Position numbers and translations under genes: made by a program. From Niveibacterium sp. 24ML (lineage in GTDB: Bacteria; Pseudomonadota; Gammaproteobacteria; Burkholderiales; Rhodocyclaceae), in contig NZ_JAPFHA010000009.1 in NCBI RefSeq assembly GCF_026586805.1, positions 1 to 64,000 of the forward strand: 64,000 nt of DNA, written 5' to 3'. The notes beneath the pieces were generated by a model. It searched no databases, was not told where the DNA came from, and saw nothing but the letters and a program-made list of their open reading frames with translations. Below are positions 43,988 to 53,138 of this stretch, one piece after another (the first letter of the stretch is position 1; each line of letters opens with the position of its first letter).

Positions 43988-45661
43988 ATGACCCCAGCCC
44001 ACCCCACCGGCGCCCGCGCGCTGGTCGATGCCCTGCTGACCCACGGTGCCGACACCGCTTACTGCGTGCCGGGCGAAAGCTACCTTGCGGTGCTCGATGC
44101 GCTCTACGACGTGCGTGATCGGCTCAAGCTGGTCGTGTGTCGGCAAGAGGGCGGGGCGGCCTACATGGCGGACGCCTACGGCAAGCTCAGCGGCAAGCCC
44201 GGCATCTGCTTCGTCACACGCGGGCCGGGCGCGACCAACGCGGCGGTGGGTGTGCATACGGCGTTTCAGGATTCGGCGCCGATGATCCTGTTCATCGGGC
44301 AGGTCGGGCGCGGCATGCTGGAGCGCGAGGCCTTTCAGGAAATCGACTACCGCCGCATGTACGGCCAGATGGCCAAGTGGGTGGCGCAGATCGACGATGC
44401 TTCGCGCATTCCGGAATTCGTCTCGCGCGCCTTCCACATCGCCACTTCCGGCCGCCCCGGCCCGGTCGTGCTGGCGCTGCCGGAAGACATGCAGCACGAG
44501 CCCTGCTCGGTGGCGCAGCCGCAGCCCTATCGCCGTGTGATGCCATCGCCCGCGCAGGCCGACATGGCCGAGCTGCGTAGCCGGCTGGCCGCCGCAAAGC
44601 GGCCGCTGATGATCCTCGGCGGTCGCGGCTGGAGCAACGCGGCTTGCGCCGATATTCGCCGCTTCGCCGAGGCCTGGCAGCTGCCTGTGGCCTGCGCCTT
44701 CCGCTACCAGGATTTGTTCGACAACACGCATCCGCTCTACACCGGCGACGTGGGCCTGGGCATCAACCCCAAGCTTGCCGCACGCGTGCGCGAGGCGGAT
44801 CTGGTGCTCGCGGTCGGCCCGCGCTTGGGCGAGTCCACCACCAGCGGCTACGCGCTGTTCGACATCCCGCGCCCGAAGCAGACGCTGGTGCATGTGCATG
44901 CGGGCATCGACGAGTTGGGCCGCGTCTACGCCGCCGACCTGCCGATCAACGCCGGCTACCCCGAGTTCGCCGCTGCGGCGAGCGAGCTGGTGCCACCTGC
45001 AAGCCTGAACTGGGCCGGCAGCGCCGAAGCCGCGCACGCCGACTACCTCGCCTGGACCGAGCCGCCCGCGACGCCGGGTGAATTGCAGATGGGTGAAGTG
45101 ATGCGCTGGCTGCGCGAGCGCCTGCCGGCCGACGCGATCCTTACCAACGGCGCCGGCAACTACGCGATCTGGCTGCATCGCTTCTATCGCTACCGCCAGT
45201 TCGGCACGCAACTGGCGCCGACCAATGGTTCGATGGGCTACGGCGTGCCGTCGGCGGTGGCAGCCAAGATCGCGCACCCGGAGCGGATCGTGGTGTCGTT
45301 CTCCGGCGATGGCTGCTTCATGATGAACGGGCAGGAGTTCGCCACTGCGGTGAAGTACGGCGCGGCGGTGGTGTTCATCGTTGTGAACAACAGCATGTAC
45401 GGCACGATCCGGATGCATCAGGAGCGCGAGTTCCCGGACCGGATCTCCGGCACCGAGCTGGCCAACCCCGACTTTTCCGCGCTGGCGCGCGCCTACGGCG
45501 CCTTTGGTGAAGTCGTGACCCGCACCGAGGACTTCGCGCCGGCGTTCGAGCGCGCATTGGCGGCCGGCGGCCCGGCGCTGATCGAACTGCGCACCAACCC
45601 TGAGGTGATCACGCCCGCGGCGACGATTGCGCAGATCAAGGGGCAGTCGAAGCGGCGCTGA
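43988..45661 (+). CDS. Thiamine-diphosphate-dependent enzyme, acetolactate synthase-like
   Basis: A 557-aa three-domain ThDP enzyme. The N-terminal Pyr domain has CVPGESYLAVLDAL and VCRQEGGAAYMADAYGKL (cofactor-activating Glu54); a central domain follows (about 195-325, LMILGGRGWSN); and the C-terminal PP domain has FSGDGCFMMNGQEFATA (GDG 440-442) and VVNNSMYGTIRMHQ, the metal and diphosphate site. Decarboxylase, carboligase or lyase activity on a 2-oxo acid is likely, but the substrate is unknown. No small regulatory subunit gene follows, so it is not a normal biosynthetic acetolactate synthase. Confidence 0.9.
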   Translation: MTPAHPTGARALVDALLTHGADTAYCVPGESYLAVLDALYDVRDRLKLVVCRQEGGAAYMADAYGKLSGKPGICFVTRGPGATNAAVGVHTAFQDSAPMILFIGQVGRGMLEREAFQEIDYRRMYGQMAKWVAQIDDASRIPEFVSRAFHIATSGRPGPVVLALPEDMQHEPCSVAQPQPYRRVMPSPAQADMAELRSRLAAAKRPLMILGGRGWSNAACADIRRFAEAWQLPVACAFRYQDLFDNTHPLYTGDVGLGINPKLAARVREADLVLAVGPRLGESTTSGYALFDIPRPKQTLVHVHAGIDELGRVYAADLPINAGYPEFAAAASELVPPASLNWAGSAEAAHADYLAWTEPPATPGELQMGEVMRWLRERLPADAILTNGAGNYAIWLHRFYRYRQFGTQLAPTNGSMGYGVPSAVAAKIAHPERIVVSFSGDGCFMMNGQEFATAVKYGAAVVFIVVNNSMYGTIRMHQEREFPDRISGTELANPDFSALARAYGAFGEVVTRTEDFAPAFERALAAGGPALIELRTNPEVITPAATIAQIKGQSKRR

Positions 45662-45735
45662 GTGGCCGCTCTTGCGTTCAGGCGAGCCGGCCCCACGTCG
45701 GACACTTCCCGTATTCACTTTCAGGGCGATGCAGC

Positions 45736-46383
45736 ATGAGCACCCAGATCAAGATCGACTTCGTTTCCGATGTGTCCTGCCCCTGGTGTGCAGTGGGCCT
45801 GTACTCACTGAAGAAGGCGCTCGCCGAACTGGAAGGGGAGGTGACGGCAGATATTCACTTCCAGCCCTTCGAACTCAATCCGCAGATGGCGCCCGAAGGC
45901 GAAGACATTGGCGAGCACCTGCGCCGCAAGTACGGCGCCAGCGACGAGCAACTCGCGCAGACGCGCGAGGCGATCCGCAAGCGTGGTGCGGCGCTGGGCT
46001 TCGATTTCGCGGTCGGCAAGCGCGACCGCATCTACAACACCTTCGACGCCCACCGCCTGCTGCACTGGGCCGAACTCGAAGGCCGCCAGCTGGCGCTGAA
46101 GGAAGCCTTGTTCCGGCGCTACTTCACCGAGGGCCAGGCGCCCTCATCGCACGAAGTTCTGCTCGCCGCGTGCGCCGAGGTATCGCTGGATGTCACGCGC
46201 GCACAAGCCATCCTGGCCTCGGACGAGTTCGCGGCCGAGGTGCGGGCGGCGGCTTCGCGTTATCTGAATGCGGGCATCCATTCGGTGCCTGCCGTCATCA
46301 TCAACAACCGGCACCTGATCCAGGGGGGCCAGCCACCCGAAACCTTTGTGCAGGCGCTGCGTCAGATCGCCGCGCAGGGCTGA
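45736..46383 (+). CDS. DsbA-family (FrnE-like) thiol oxidoreductase
   Basis: A 215-aa cytosolic protein with CPWC (Cys15, Cys18) at the N-terminus of the first helix, an inserted helical domain (about 60-165), and SVPAVIINNRHLIQGGQPPETF with the cis-Pro near the C-terminus. The layout fits the FrnE/2-hydroxychromene-isomerase-like DsbA branch; no signal peptide is present. It probably acts in thiol-disulfide exchange in the cytoplasm. It follows the ThDP gene by 74 bases and converges on the AraC gene with an 8-base gap. Confidence 0.93.
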   Translation: MSTQIKIDFVSDVSCPWCAVGLYSLKKALAELEGEVTADIHFQPFELNPQMAPEGEDIGEHLRRKYGASDEQLAQTREAIRKRGAALGFDFAVGKRDRIYNTFDAHRLLHWAELEGRQLALKEALFRRYFTEGQAPSSHEVLLAACAEVSLDVTRAQAILASDEFAAEVRAAASRYLNAGIHSVPAVIINNRHLIQGGQPPETFVQALRQIAAQG

Positions 46384-46391
46384 CGCTGCGT

Positions 46392-47396
46392 TCAGGCGCA
46401 GGGGCTTGCGGCGCCCAGCCCGGTCCAGCGCTGGAAGGCGCGGCGGAAGCTGCGGGCGTCGTGAAAGCGCAGGTGGCTGGCGATCGCGTCGTGGTCGAGC
46501 CCGCCGTGCTGCATCAGTTGCAGCGTGACATGGGTGCGCACTTCGTCAAGCAGGGCCTGGAAGTGCGTGCCGTGGCGCGCGAGCTGGCGCTTGAGCGTGG
46601 CCGGGCTCACGCCGAAGTGCTGCGCGGTGTGCTCCAGCGTGGGCGGCAGGCGGATCGTGTCGAACAGCTGCTCGCGCACTGCTTGCAGCAGGCTGCGGCG
46701 GCCGGCGGTGTCGGCCAGCTCACGCTGCGTCAGCGCCAGTGCACGGGCGTTGCCGCGCGGCCAGGGCTGATCGAGCCAGCGGGCGTCGAGCCGCATGCTG
46801 TCCGTCTGCTCGCCAAAGTGAAGCGCGCTGCCCAGATGCACCTGGTGATGCTCCGGCGAGCGCGGCCGCGTGCGGTTGAAGTGGTAGCGCCAGGGCAGGT
46901 GCTCGCCACCGAGCCAGCGGCACATCGCGGTCACCGCGGTCATGTGCAGATCCACCAGCAGGGCTTTCGTTGCCCCGGCACCGCAACTGTCGAACCAGTC
47001 GAGCGAGACTTCGCCGCCGGCAATGCTCAGGCGTGGCGCGAGCAGCGGGCATAGCTGCGCTTGATGCGCCACCAGCAGCCGTAGCGCGCTGCCCAGATCC
47101 GGCGATTGCATCAGCGCCAGGCTGGCGGCGCCGTAGTGGCCGGGCAGCATCTGCTGGCCGAGCTGGAAGGCGGCGTCGCGGGCCGCGTCGTGCTGTGCAA
47201 GATTCGCGAGCATCGCGAGCAGCTGGGCGGGCGACAGCGCACGCGCTTCGCTCGCAAAATCCTCTTCAAACAAGCCACTGTGCCGCAGCAGGACGTGGCT
47301 GTTCAGATCGAGCCCGCGCGCATGCTCCAGCACCAGCGCAGGCTGGTAGTGCGCCGGGATCAGCGGCGTATCGGCGTGGTAGCAGGGCGCGGGCAT
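46392..47396 (-). CDS. AraC-family transcriptional regulator
   Basis: A 334-aa regulator of the AraC type with an N-terminal Arabinose_bd-like (OruR/ArgR group) domain (about 20-220: HSGLFEEDFASEARALSPAQL, then DLGSALRLLVAHQAQL) and a C-terminal HTH_18 domain (about 235-330: LEHTAQHFGVSPATLKRQLARHG, ASHLRFHDARSFRRAFQRWTG). Start ATG 47396 lies 11 bases after the GGDEF-like gene stop; longer frames reach 48209 but run through that gene. It may control the adjacent TonB-phytase genes. Confidence 0.9.
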   Translation of the reverse strand: MPAPCYHADTPLIPAHYQPALVLEHARGLDLNSHVLLRHSGLFEEDFASEARALSPAQLLAMLANLAQHDAARDAAFQLGQQMLPGHYGAASLALMQSPDLGSALRLLVAHQAQLCPLLAPRLSIAGGEVSLDWFDSCGAGATKALLVDLHMTAVTAMCRWLGGEHLPWRYHFNRTRPRSPEHHQVHLGSALHFGEQTDSMRLDARWLDQPWPRGNARALALTQRELADTAGRRSLLQAVREQLFDTIRLPPTLEHTAQHFGVSPATLKRQLARHGTHFQALLDEVRTHVTLQLMQHGGLDHDAIASHLRFHDARSFRRAFQRWTGLGAASPCA

Positions 47397-47407
47397 CGCT
47401 GGCGGTG

Positions 47408-48310
47408 TCAGGCCGCTTGCAGGGCGCCACCGGGGCGGCGCGCGGCGGGCTCGATGGCGTGGTTCAGCGCATCGAGCAGGCTGCCGGGCGAGGTGTCGGC
47501 TACTGCCGCAACCACGCGCGCCGAAAGCGCCAGGCGCGCACCGCTGCGGGTATGCCACGCCAGTTGCTCGACTGCATTGCGCAGCGTGGTGGCAATTGCC
47601 TGCGCGGCGGCGTCGTCGGTTTCCGGCAGCAGCACCGCAAAGCGGTCGCCCGCATAGCGGCAGAGCAGATCGTCGTTGCGCAGGTTCAGCAGCAGCAGGT
47701 GGCTGAGCGCCTGCAGCACGCGGTCGCCCTCGGCGCGGCCGAATTCGCGGTTGATCAGGTGGAAGCGGTCGATGTCCAGCAGCACCAGTGCGCAGGGGGC
47801 ATCCGGTGCGCGCGCTTGTTCCAGCGTGATCTGGCGCCGCAGGTAGTCGGCGTTGGCGAGCTGGGTGATGCGATCGAAGGCCCGGTGTTCGCGGAACAGG
47901 CGCTCGCGGCGCAGCAGGTGTTCGTTCAGCGCAAACTGTTCCTGGCGCCAGAAGTAGAGGCCCACCGTCAGCGTCAGCATGCCGCCGGGCGTCAGCACGC
48001 CTTCGAGCCAGTGGTCCCAGTGCGCCTGCGGGGCGATCTTCCAGAACTCGTCGAGGCAGTCGGCGAGGGCGCCGAGCGTGATCGCGCCCAAGCCCAGCGC
48101 GAGCAGCGTGGTGACGCGCCCGCCAGGCCGGCTGCTGAGGATCAGCGCCAGCCACACGCCGGCGAAGAGCGCAGTGCCGCCTTCGCCGATGATGTCCATC
48201 CAGTTCCACACCGCTGGCGGTTTGGCCGTGCCTTGCGTGGCGTAAAGCGCGAGGGTCATCAGGGCGGCGGTGCCGAGCAGGGCGAGCGGTGTGTAGAGCG
48301 GTGGGCGCAT
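47408..48310 (-). CDS. Membrane protein with a degenerate GGDEF domain
   Basis: A 300-aa protein. Four hydrophobic segments occupy about 1-120, followed by a diguanylate-cyclase-like domain (about 150-290). ALVLLDIDRFHLINREFGRAEGD has the metal-binding and guanine-binding residues, but the active-site loop reads RYAGDRF (AGDRF, 220-224) in place of GGDEF. The conserved Glu is replaced by Arg, so cyclase activity is probably lost; it could be a GTP or c-di-GMP sensor. The gene starts near 48310 and is upstream of the AraC gene in one operon. Confidence 0.85.
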   Translation of the reverse strand: MRPPLYTPLALLGTAALMTLALYATQGTAKPPAVWNWMDIIGEGGTALFAGVWLALILSSRPGGRVTTLLALGLGAITLGALADCLDEFWKIAPQAHWDHWLEGVLTPGGMLTLTVGLYFWRQEQFALNEHLLRRERLFREHRAFDRITQLANADYLRRQITLEQARAPDAPCALVLLDIDRFHLINREFGRAEGDRVLQALSHLLLLNLRNDDLLCRYAGDRFAVLLPETDDAAAQAIATTLRNAVEQLAWHTRSGARLALSARVVAAVADTSPGSLLDALNHAIEPAARRPGGALQAA

Positions 48311-48383
48311 GGCGGTGGAAGGCGTCGATTCAGTGACGCAAGCCTAAGGGCCGGACGTGGCAGGGGTGTTGCAGCGGCCCCCG

Positions 48384-48488
48384 CGCGGCAATTCGGCTCA
48401 CATGACTTGAGGCCTGTGCCCCTCCATGCGCGGTTTCCGCCCGCAAGGCTGGCCGGCTGTGGCAAGGTGGCCGCGGCAATTCGGCTCA
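48384..48488. repeat. 17-base direct repeat in the divergent control region
   Basis: CGCGGCAATTCGGCTCA occurs exactly twice, at 48384-48400 and 48472-48488, 88 bases apart (start to start). It lies between the divergent GGDEF/AraC operon and the TonB-phytase operon and is a good candidate for the AraC regulator's sites. Confidence 0.65.
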
Positions 48489-48631
48489 GAAGCCGCAAGA
48501 TTTCCTGTCAATCGCCGGCAAACCCGCGTCGATGCTGGGGTTGCGTAACAAATCCGACACGCCCCCCGCCTAAGGTGCCGCTCCAGCGCCGCCACTGCCC
48601 AGTGCGGCAACGTTTCAAGGGAGCAGCACAC

Positions 48632-51166
48632 ATGAATCGCCAACGCCCGCCCAAGCGGCCCGTTCAACCCCTGCGCCGCCGCACGCTGGCGCTCTGCATT
48701 GCGGCGCTCGGCAGCAGTGCCTACGCCGCCGAACCGGAAGTCGCCACCATCGTGGTGCACGGCCAGGCCGCCCAGATGCGCCGCGCGCTCGATGTGCAGG
48801 AAGCCGCCGACAACGTAGTCAGCGTGGTGCACGCCGACGACATCGGCGCGCTACCCGACACCAATGCCGCCGAAGCGCTGCAACGCGTGCCCGGCGTGTC
48901 GATCGAACGGGATCAGGGCGAAGGCCGCTACGTGCGCATCCGCGGCCTCGGCCCGGATCTGAACAGCGTCACGATCAACGGCAGCCTGGTTCCGGCACCG
49001 GAAGCGGATAGCCGCGCGGTGATGATGGATGTGATCCCGAGCGCCCTGGTGCGCTCGCTTGAAGTGCAGAAGACGCTGACGCCGGATCAGGACGCCAACT
49101 CGATCGGCGGCACCGTCGAGGTGAAGACCCTGTCGGGCTTCGATCACGCCGGCAGCTTCCTCTCGCTGGAGGCGGGCGCCGGCTACGACGACAACAGCGG
49201 CGAGACCAGCCCCAAGCTTGCCGGCACCTGGTCTGACCGCTTCCTCGACGGCACGCTGGGCGTCGCCGCCGGGGTGTCGTGGGAGAAGCGCAAGTTCGGC
49301 TCCGACAACGTTGAGACCGGCGGCAAGTGGGATTTCGACGACGCCGGCAACGCGCTGCTGGAGGAATTCGAACGCCGTGATTACCAGATCACCCGCGAGC
49401 GTCTGGGCGGTGTGCTCAATCTCGACTGGAAGCCGGCCAAGGGCCAGCGCTACTTCGTCCGCACGCTGGCCAGCCGCTTTACCGATGAGGAAGAGCGCCA
49501 GGCGCACAGTATCGAGTTCGACGACGCGCAAACACCGGGCGCCGAGGGCGATGCCGAGTCCTCGCGCGAGCTCAAGCAGCGCAAGGAAACGCAAACCATC
49601 CAGAGCATCACGCTGGGTACCGAGCAGAAGTTTGGCGACTGGAAGCTCGATCTGGCCTTCGGCAGCAGCCGTTCGGGCGAAGACACGCCGGACCATATCG
49701 CCGGCGCGGTGTTCGAGGGCAACGATGCCTTTGGCAAGGTCGGCTTCCGCGACACGAAGCGGCCGGATCTCTTCGGGCCGGCATCGCTGTACGACGCAGG
49801 CGCCTACAGCCTCAAGGAAGTGGAACTCGCACGCAGCGAAACCACCGACAAGGAACACAATCTGCGCGTTGATCTTTCGCACAAGCTGGTGCTGGCCGAT
49901 GCGGGCGAGGTGAAGTTCAAGTTCGGCGCCAAGGCCAGCCGCCGCGAAAAGCGCATGGACGAGGACATCTGGACCTTCGAGGATCTGGACGAAGACCCCG
50001 CTTCGCTGAGCGACGCGCAACTCGCCATGCCCAACTTCGTGAACGGCACGGTTGACTGGCGCTTCGGCCAGTTCGGCCCGCGCATCAGTGCGGGCGCGGT
50101 GCAGGGCCTGATCGGCGGGCTTGACCGCAACGCCTACTACGACGAGGAAGCCTCGCGGGTGAATGACTTCCTGATCAAGGAAGACATCAACGCCGGCTAC
50201 CTGCAGGCTGCGTGGCGCAAGGGCGCCTGGTATCTGCTGGGCGGCGTGCGTTACGAGGGCACCCGCCTGCACACCGAAGGCACTGGCGTGCGCGACGGCA
50301 GCTTCGAGGCGAGCACCCACGATCACGACTACGGCAACTGGCTGCCCGCGCTGCACCTGCGCCACGAGCTTGATGACGCGACCAGCATTCGCGCTGCCTG
50401 GACCAACTCGGTGGTGCGGCCGACCTTCGGCCAGCTCGCGCCGGGCTTCGTGATCGACGGCGATGAGGCGAGCTTCGGCAACCCGGATCTGAAGCCCTGG
50501 GAATCGAGCAACCTGGATCTGGGCATCGAACGCCGCCTCGGTGAAGCAGGTGTGGTTTCCGCCTACCTGTTCAACAAGCAGATCCGCAACTTCGTCTACG
50601 CGACAGACCTTGCCGGCAGCGGCGACTGGATCGCGTTTGAGCAGGCCGAAACCTACGCCAACGGCGACAAGGCCACGGTACGCGGGCTCGAACTGGCCTA
50701 CTCGCAGGCCTTCAAGCAACTGCCGGCACCGTGGAACGGCCTGCTGCTGGGCGTGAATGCCACCTTCTCGCAGTCGAAGGCGACGATCCAGCGCTACGAC
50801 GCCGATGCTGGCGCGAACGTGTCGCGCGAGGTATCGCTGCCGAGCCAGTCCGATCTCACCGCCAACCTGATGGTCGGCTACGAGGCGGGGCCGATGAGCG
50901 TGCGGCTTGCGGCGAACTACAAGTCGGAGTACCTGCTTGAAGTCGGCAATGTGCAGGATGCGCGCAGCGACCAGTTCGTTGATGCGCAGACGCAGTTCGA
51001 CCTGTCGGCCCGCTACGCGCTGGGCAAGCAGACGCAACTGGTGTTCGAGGTGCTCAACATCGGCGACGAGCCGTACTACGTGTACAGCGGCGAGCGCAGC
51101 CGCAACGCGCAGTACGAACAGTACGGCCGCACCTACAAGCTGGGCCTGAAGTTCACGCTCTACTGA
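48632..51166 (+). CDS. TonB-dependent receptor, probably for phytate products
   Basis: Outer-membrane active transporter of 844 aa. Start ATG 48632 with AAGGGAG upstream gives a signal peptide ending in AYAA (about 33); the frame is open for 554 codons before that, but over the opposite-strand genes. A plug domain (about 45-170: PDTNAAEALQRVPGVSIERD, RYVRIRGLGPDLNSVTING) is followed by a large beta-barrel, and the C-terminus ends in ...KLGLKFTLY, an aromatic terminal residue as expected. The type is TonB-Xanth-Caul-like. The phytase gene lies 55 bases downstream, so the ligand is probably inositol phosphate or chelated metal. Confidence 0.93.
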   Translation: MNRQRPPKRPVQPLRRRTLALCIAALGSSAYAAEPEVATIVVHGQAAQMRRALDVQEAADNVVSVVHADDIGALPDTNAAEALQRVPGVSIERDQGEGRYVRIRGLGPDLNSVTINGSLVPAPEADSRAVMMDVIPSALVRSLEVQKTLTPDQDANSIGGTVEVKTLSGFDHAGSFLSLEAGAGYDDNSGETSPKLAGTWSDRFLDGTLGVAAGVSWEKRKFGSDNVETGGKWDFDDAGNALLEEFERRDYQITRERLGGVLNLDWKPAKGQRYFVRTLASRFTDEEERQAHSIEFDDAQTPGAEGDAESSRELKQRKETQTIQSITLGTEQKFGDWKLDLAFGSSRSGEDTPDHIAGAVFEGNDAFGKVGFRDTKRPDLFGPASLYDAGAYSLKEVELARSETTDKEHNLRVDLSHKLVLADAGEVKFKFGAKASRREKRMDEDIWTFEDLDEDPASLSDAQLAMPNFVNGTVDWRFGQFGPRISAGAVQGLIGGLDRNAYYDEEASRVNDFLIKEDINAGYLQAAWRKGAWYLLGGVRYEGTRLHTEGTGVRDGSFEASTHDHDYGNWLPALHLRHELDDATSIRAAWTNSVVRPTFGQLAPGFVIDGDEASFGNPDLKPWESSNLDLGIERRLGEAGVVSAYLFNKQIRNFVYATDLAGSGDWIAFEQAETYANGDKATVRGLELAYSQAFKQLPAPWNGLLLGVNATFSQSKATIQRYDADAGANVSREVSLPSQSDLTANLMVGYEAGPMSVRLAANYKSEYLLEVGNVQDARSDQFVDAQTQFDLSARYALGKQTQLVFEVLNIGDEPYYVYSGERSRNAQYEQYGRTYKLGLKFTLY

Positions 51167-51221
51167 TCCCCAACGCCCCGCGTGCCGGAAGCGGTGCGTG
51201 GGGCGAGAAAACGGAAAAACG

Positions 51222-53075
51222 ATGCAAGGCATGATCCAACTGGCCACAGCCCTGGTGCTGCTGGCTTCAAACGCGGCCTTCGCGGCGCCGGCGGCAACGC
51301 TGCCCGACGGCGCCCAGCGCGCCGAGCAGATCGCCGCGCTGCCCGGCAAGGCCTGGCTGTTGCAGGAAAAGAAACGCCTGCGCCTGATCGGCGCGGCCAA
51401 CACCGAAGTGGCGCGGCTTGAACTGCGCAGCGAATCGCTCGATCTGCGTGCCAACGGCGATAGCTTCGTCGCGCTGGTGCTCGACCAGGATCGCCAGCAG
51501 GTCCAGACCCTGCGTGTGGATGCCGCGGCGGGGCGGCTGGAACGGCTCGCGACGATTCCGCCGCAGGCCTTTTCGGTCGAGGCGCTGTGTCTCTACCGCG
51601 ATCCGCAGCAACTGCTGCACGCCTTCCTGATCGGCGAAGACGGCCAGGCCGAACAGTGGCTGCTCAGCGGGAGCGAGGCACGCAAGCTGCGCAGCCTCGC
51701 GCTGCCGCCGCAAGTGAGCGCCTGCCGGGTGGATGATGCGAGTGGCCAGCTGCTGGTGGCCGAGGGCGATTTCGGCGTCTGGGCCTACCCGGCGGACGCC
51801 GAACTGAAGGCCGAACGCTCGCCGGTGGCCTTGCGAGCGCCCTACGGCCCGCTCAAGGGTGGCGCGCAGGCGCTGGCCTTGCTGCCGGGCGGTTTGGCGG
51901 TGCTTGATGGTGGCGGCGAGCGCTTGCACCTGTTGCGCGCGGAAGCGGGGCGCTGGAAGGCGCAAGCGCCGCTCGCGCTGGCGCACCCGGCCGAAGCGAT
52001 CGGGCTCGATCTGCATGGCGGCGTGCCGGCGGCTCTGCAGCTGAAGGCGTCGGATGCCTGGCGCGCACGCAATATCGCGTGGCGCGGCACGCCCGGCGCC
52101 AGCAACGCAGCCCTGCCGATCGTTTTGCCGCAGCGGCAGACCGATTCGGTGGCGCAGCAGGGCGACGCGGCGGACGACCCCGCGATCTGGGTGAACCCGG
52201 CGCAGCCGCAGGAAAGCCGCGTGCTCGCCACCAACAAGAAGCAGGGTTTGCTGGTGTACGACCTGGAAGGGCGCGAGCGCCAGTTCCTCGCCACCGGCCG
52301 CATCAACAATGTCGACCTGCGGCAGGGTGTGAAGCTCGGCGGCCAAGTGCTTGACCTTGCGGTGGCGACCCAGCGCGACCGGCGCACCCTGGTGGTGTAC
52401 CAGATCGCGGCGGACGGCTCGGTAAGCGAACGCGCGCAACTGGCGACCGGGCTCGACGAGGTCTACGGCGCCTGCCTCTATCAGCCGGCTGCGGGCGGGC
52501 TGGAGGCGCTGGTCAACGACAAGGACGGCCGCTTCCACCAGATCCGCCTCACGCTTGCCGGTGAGCAGCTTGGGGGCGAGGTGGTGCGCCGCTTCAAGCT
52601 CGCGAGCCAGCCGGAAGGCTGCGTGGCCGACGAGCCGAGCGGGCAGCTCTTCATCGGCGAGGAAGATCGCGGCATCTGGGTGCTCAATGCCGCCGCCGAT
52701 GCCCCGGCTGCGCCACGGCTGGTGATGGCGGTGGGCGAAAAGCTGCGGGCCGATGTCGAAGGCATGGCGATCTACCGTGGCGGCAAAACGCCTTACCTGA
52801 TCGTGTCGAGCCAGGGTAACGACAGTTACGTGGTGCTCGAAGCGCTGCCGCCGCATCGCTACCGCGGCGCCTTCCGCATCGGCATCAATGCCGCAGCCGG
52901 CATCGACGCGGCGTCGGAGACCGATGGCCTCGACGTGAGCCCCGCGAACCTCGGCGCGCCCTGGCAGCAGGGCATGCTGGTGGTGCAGGACGGCCACAAA
53001 CGCCTGCCCGACGGGCCGCAGAACTTCAAGTACGTGCCCTGGGCCGACATCGCGCGGGCCTTGGCCCTGGAGTGA
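51222..53075 (+). CDS. Beta-propeller phytase (3-phytase)
   Basis: Exported phytase of 617 aa, releasing phosphate from phytate in a Ca-dependent way. Signal peptide about 1-21 (AFAA). The catalytic propeller is in the C-terminal half (from about 310): QGDAADDPAIWVNPAQPQESRVLATNKKQGL, LLVYDLEGRE, NNVDLRQG, YGACLYQP, ASQPEGCVADEPSGQLFIGEEDRGIW and VVQDGHKRLPDGPQNFKYVPW, all conserved in beta-propeller phytases. The N-terminal half (about 25-300) has repeated WD-like beta elements and looks like an incomplete second propeller, as in dual-domain enzymes. The start is ATG 51222. Confidence 0.93.
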   Translation: MQGMIQLATALVLLASNAAFAAPAATLPDGAQRAEQIAALPGKAWLLQEKKRLRLIGAANTEVARLELRSESLDLRANGDSFVALVLDQDRQQVQTLRVDAAAGRLERLATIPPQAFSVEALCLYRDPQQLLHAFLIGEDGQAEQWLLSGSEARKLRSLALPPQVSACRVDDASGQLLVAEGDFGVWAYPADAELKAERSPVALRAPYGPLKGGAQALALLPGGLAVLDGGGERLHLLRAEAGRWKAQAPLALAHPAEAIGLDLHGGVPAALQLKASDAWRARNIAWRGTPGASNAALPIVLPQRQTDSVAQQGDAADDPAIWVNPAQPQESRVLATNKKQGLLVYDLEGRERQFLATGRINNVDLRQGVKLGGQVLDLAVATQRDRRTLVVYQIAADGSVSERAQLATGLDEVYGACLYQPAAGGLEALVNDKDGRFHQIRLTLAGEQLGGEVVRRFKLASQPEGCVADEPSGQLFIGEEDRGIWVLNAAADAPAAPRLVMAVGEKLRADVEGMAIYRGGKTPYLIVSSQGNDSYVVLEALPPHRYRGAFRIGINAAAGIDAASETDGLDVSPANLGAPWQQGMLVVQDGHKRLPDGPQNFKYVPWADIARALALE

Positions 53076-53095
53076 AATCGCCCTCGCTTAAACAG

Positions 53096-53125
53096 AAAAG
53101 GCCACCGAGGTGGCCTTTTCTTTTT
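53096..53125. terminator. Bidirectional terminator after the phytase gene
   Basis: AAAAGGCCAC pairs with GTGGCCTTTT around a 4-base loop, followed by CTTTTT. The A-rich left arm also serves the convergent DUF808 gene. Confidence 0.85.
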
Positions 53126-53138
53126 GCCCGGCGACGCT

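Noticed and set aside
43916-45718. 600-codon frame antisense to the ThDP enzyme
   Set aside because: His/Arg-rich antisense shadow without motifs.
46392-48209. 605-codon minus-strand frame containing the AraC regulator
   Set aside because: The extra N-terminal part overlaps the GGDEF-like gene in another frame and has no family features; start 47396 gives the normal AraC length.
46970-51166. 1398-codon open frame containing the TonB receptor
   Set aside because: The first 554 codons run opposite to the AraC and GGDEF-like genes and have the composition of an antisense frame; the signal peptide and ribosome site fix the start at 48632.
48851-51454. 867-codon frame antisense to the TonB receptor
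   Set aside because: A shadow of a GC-rich gene on the other strand; no domain features, and the receptor is clear.
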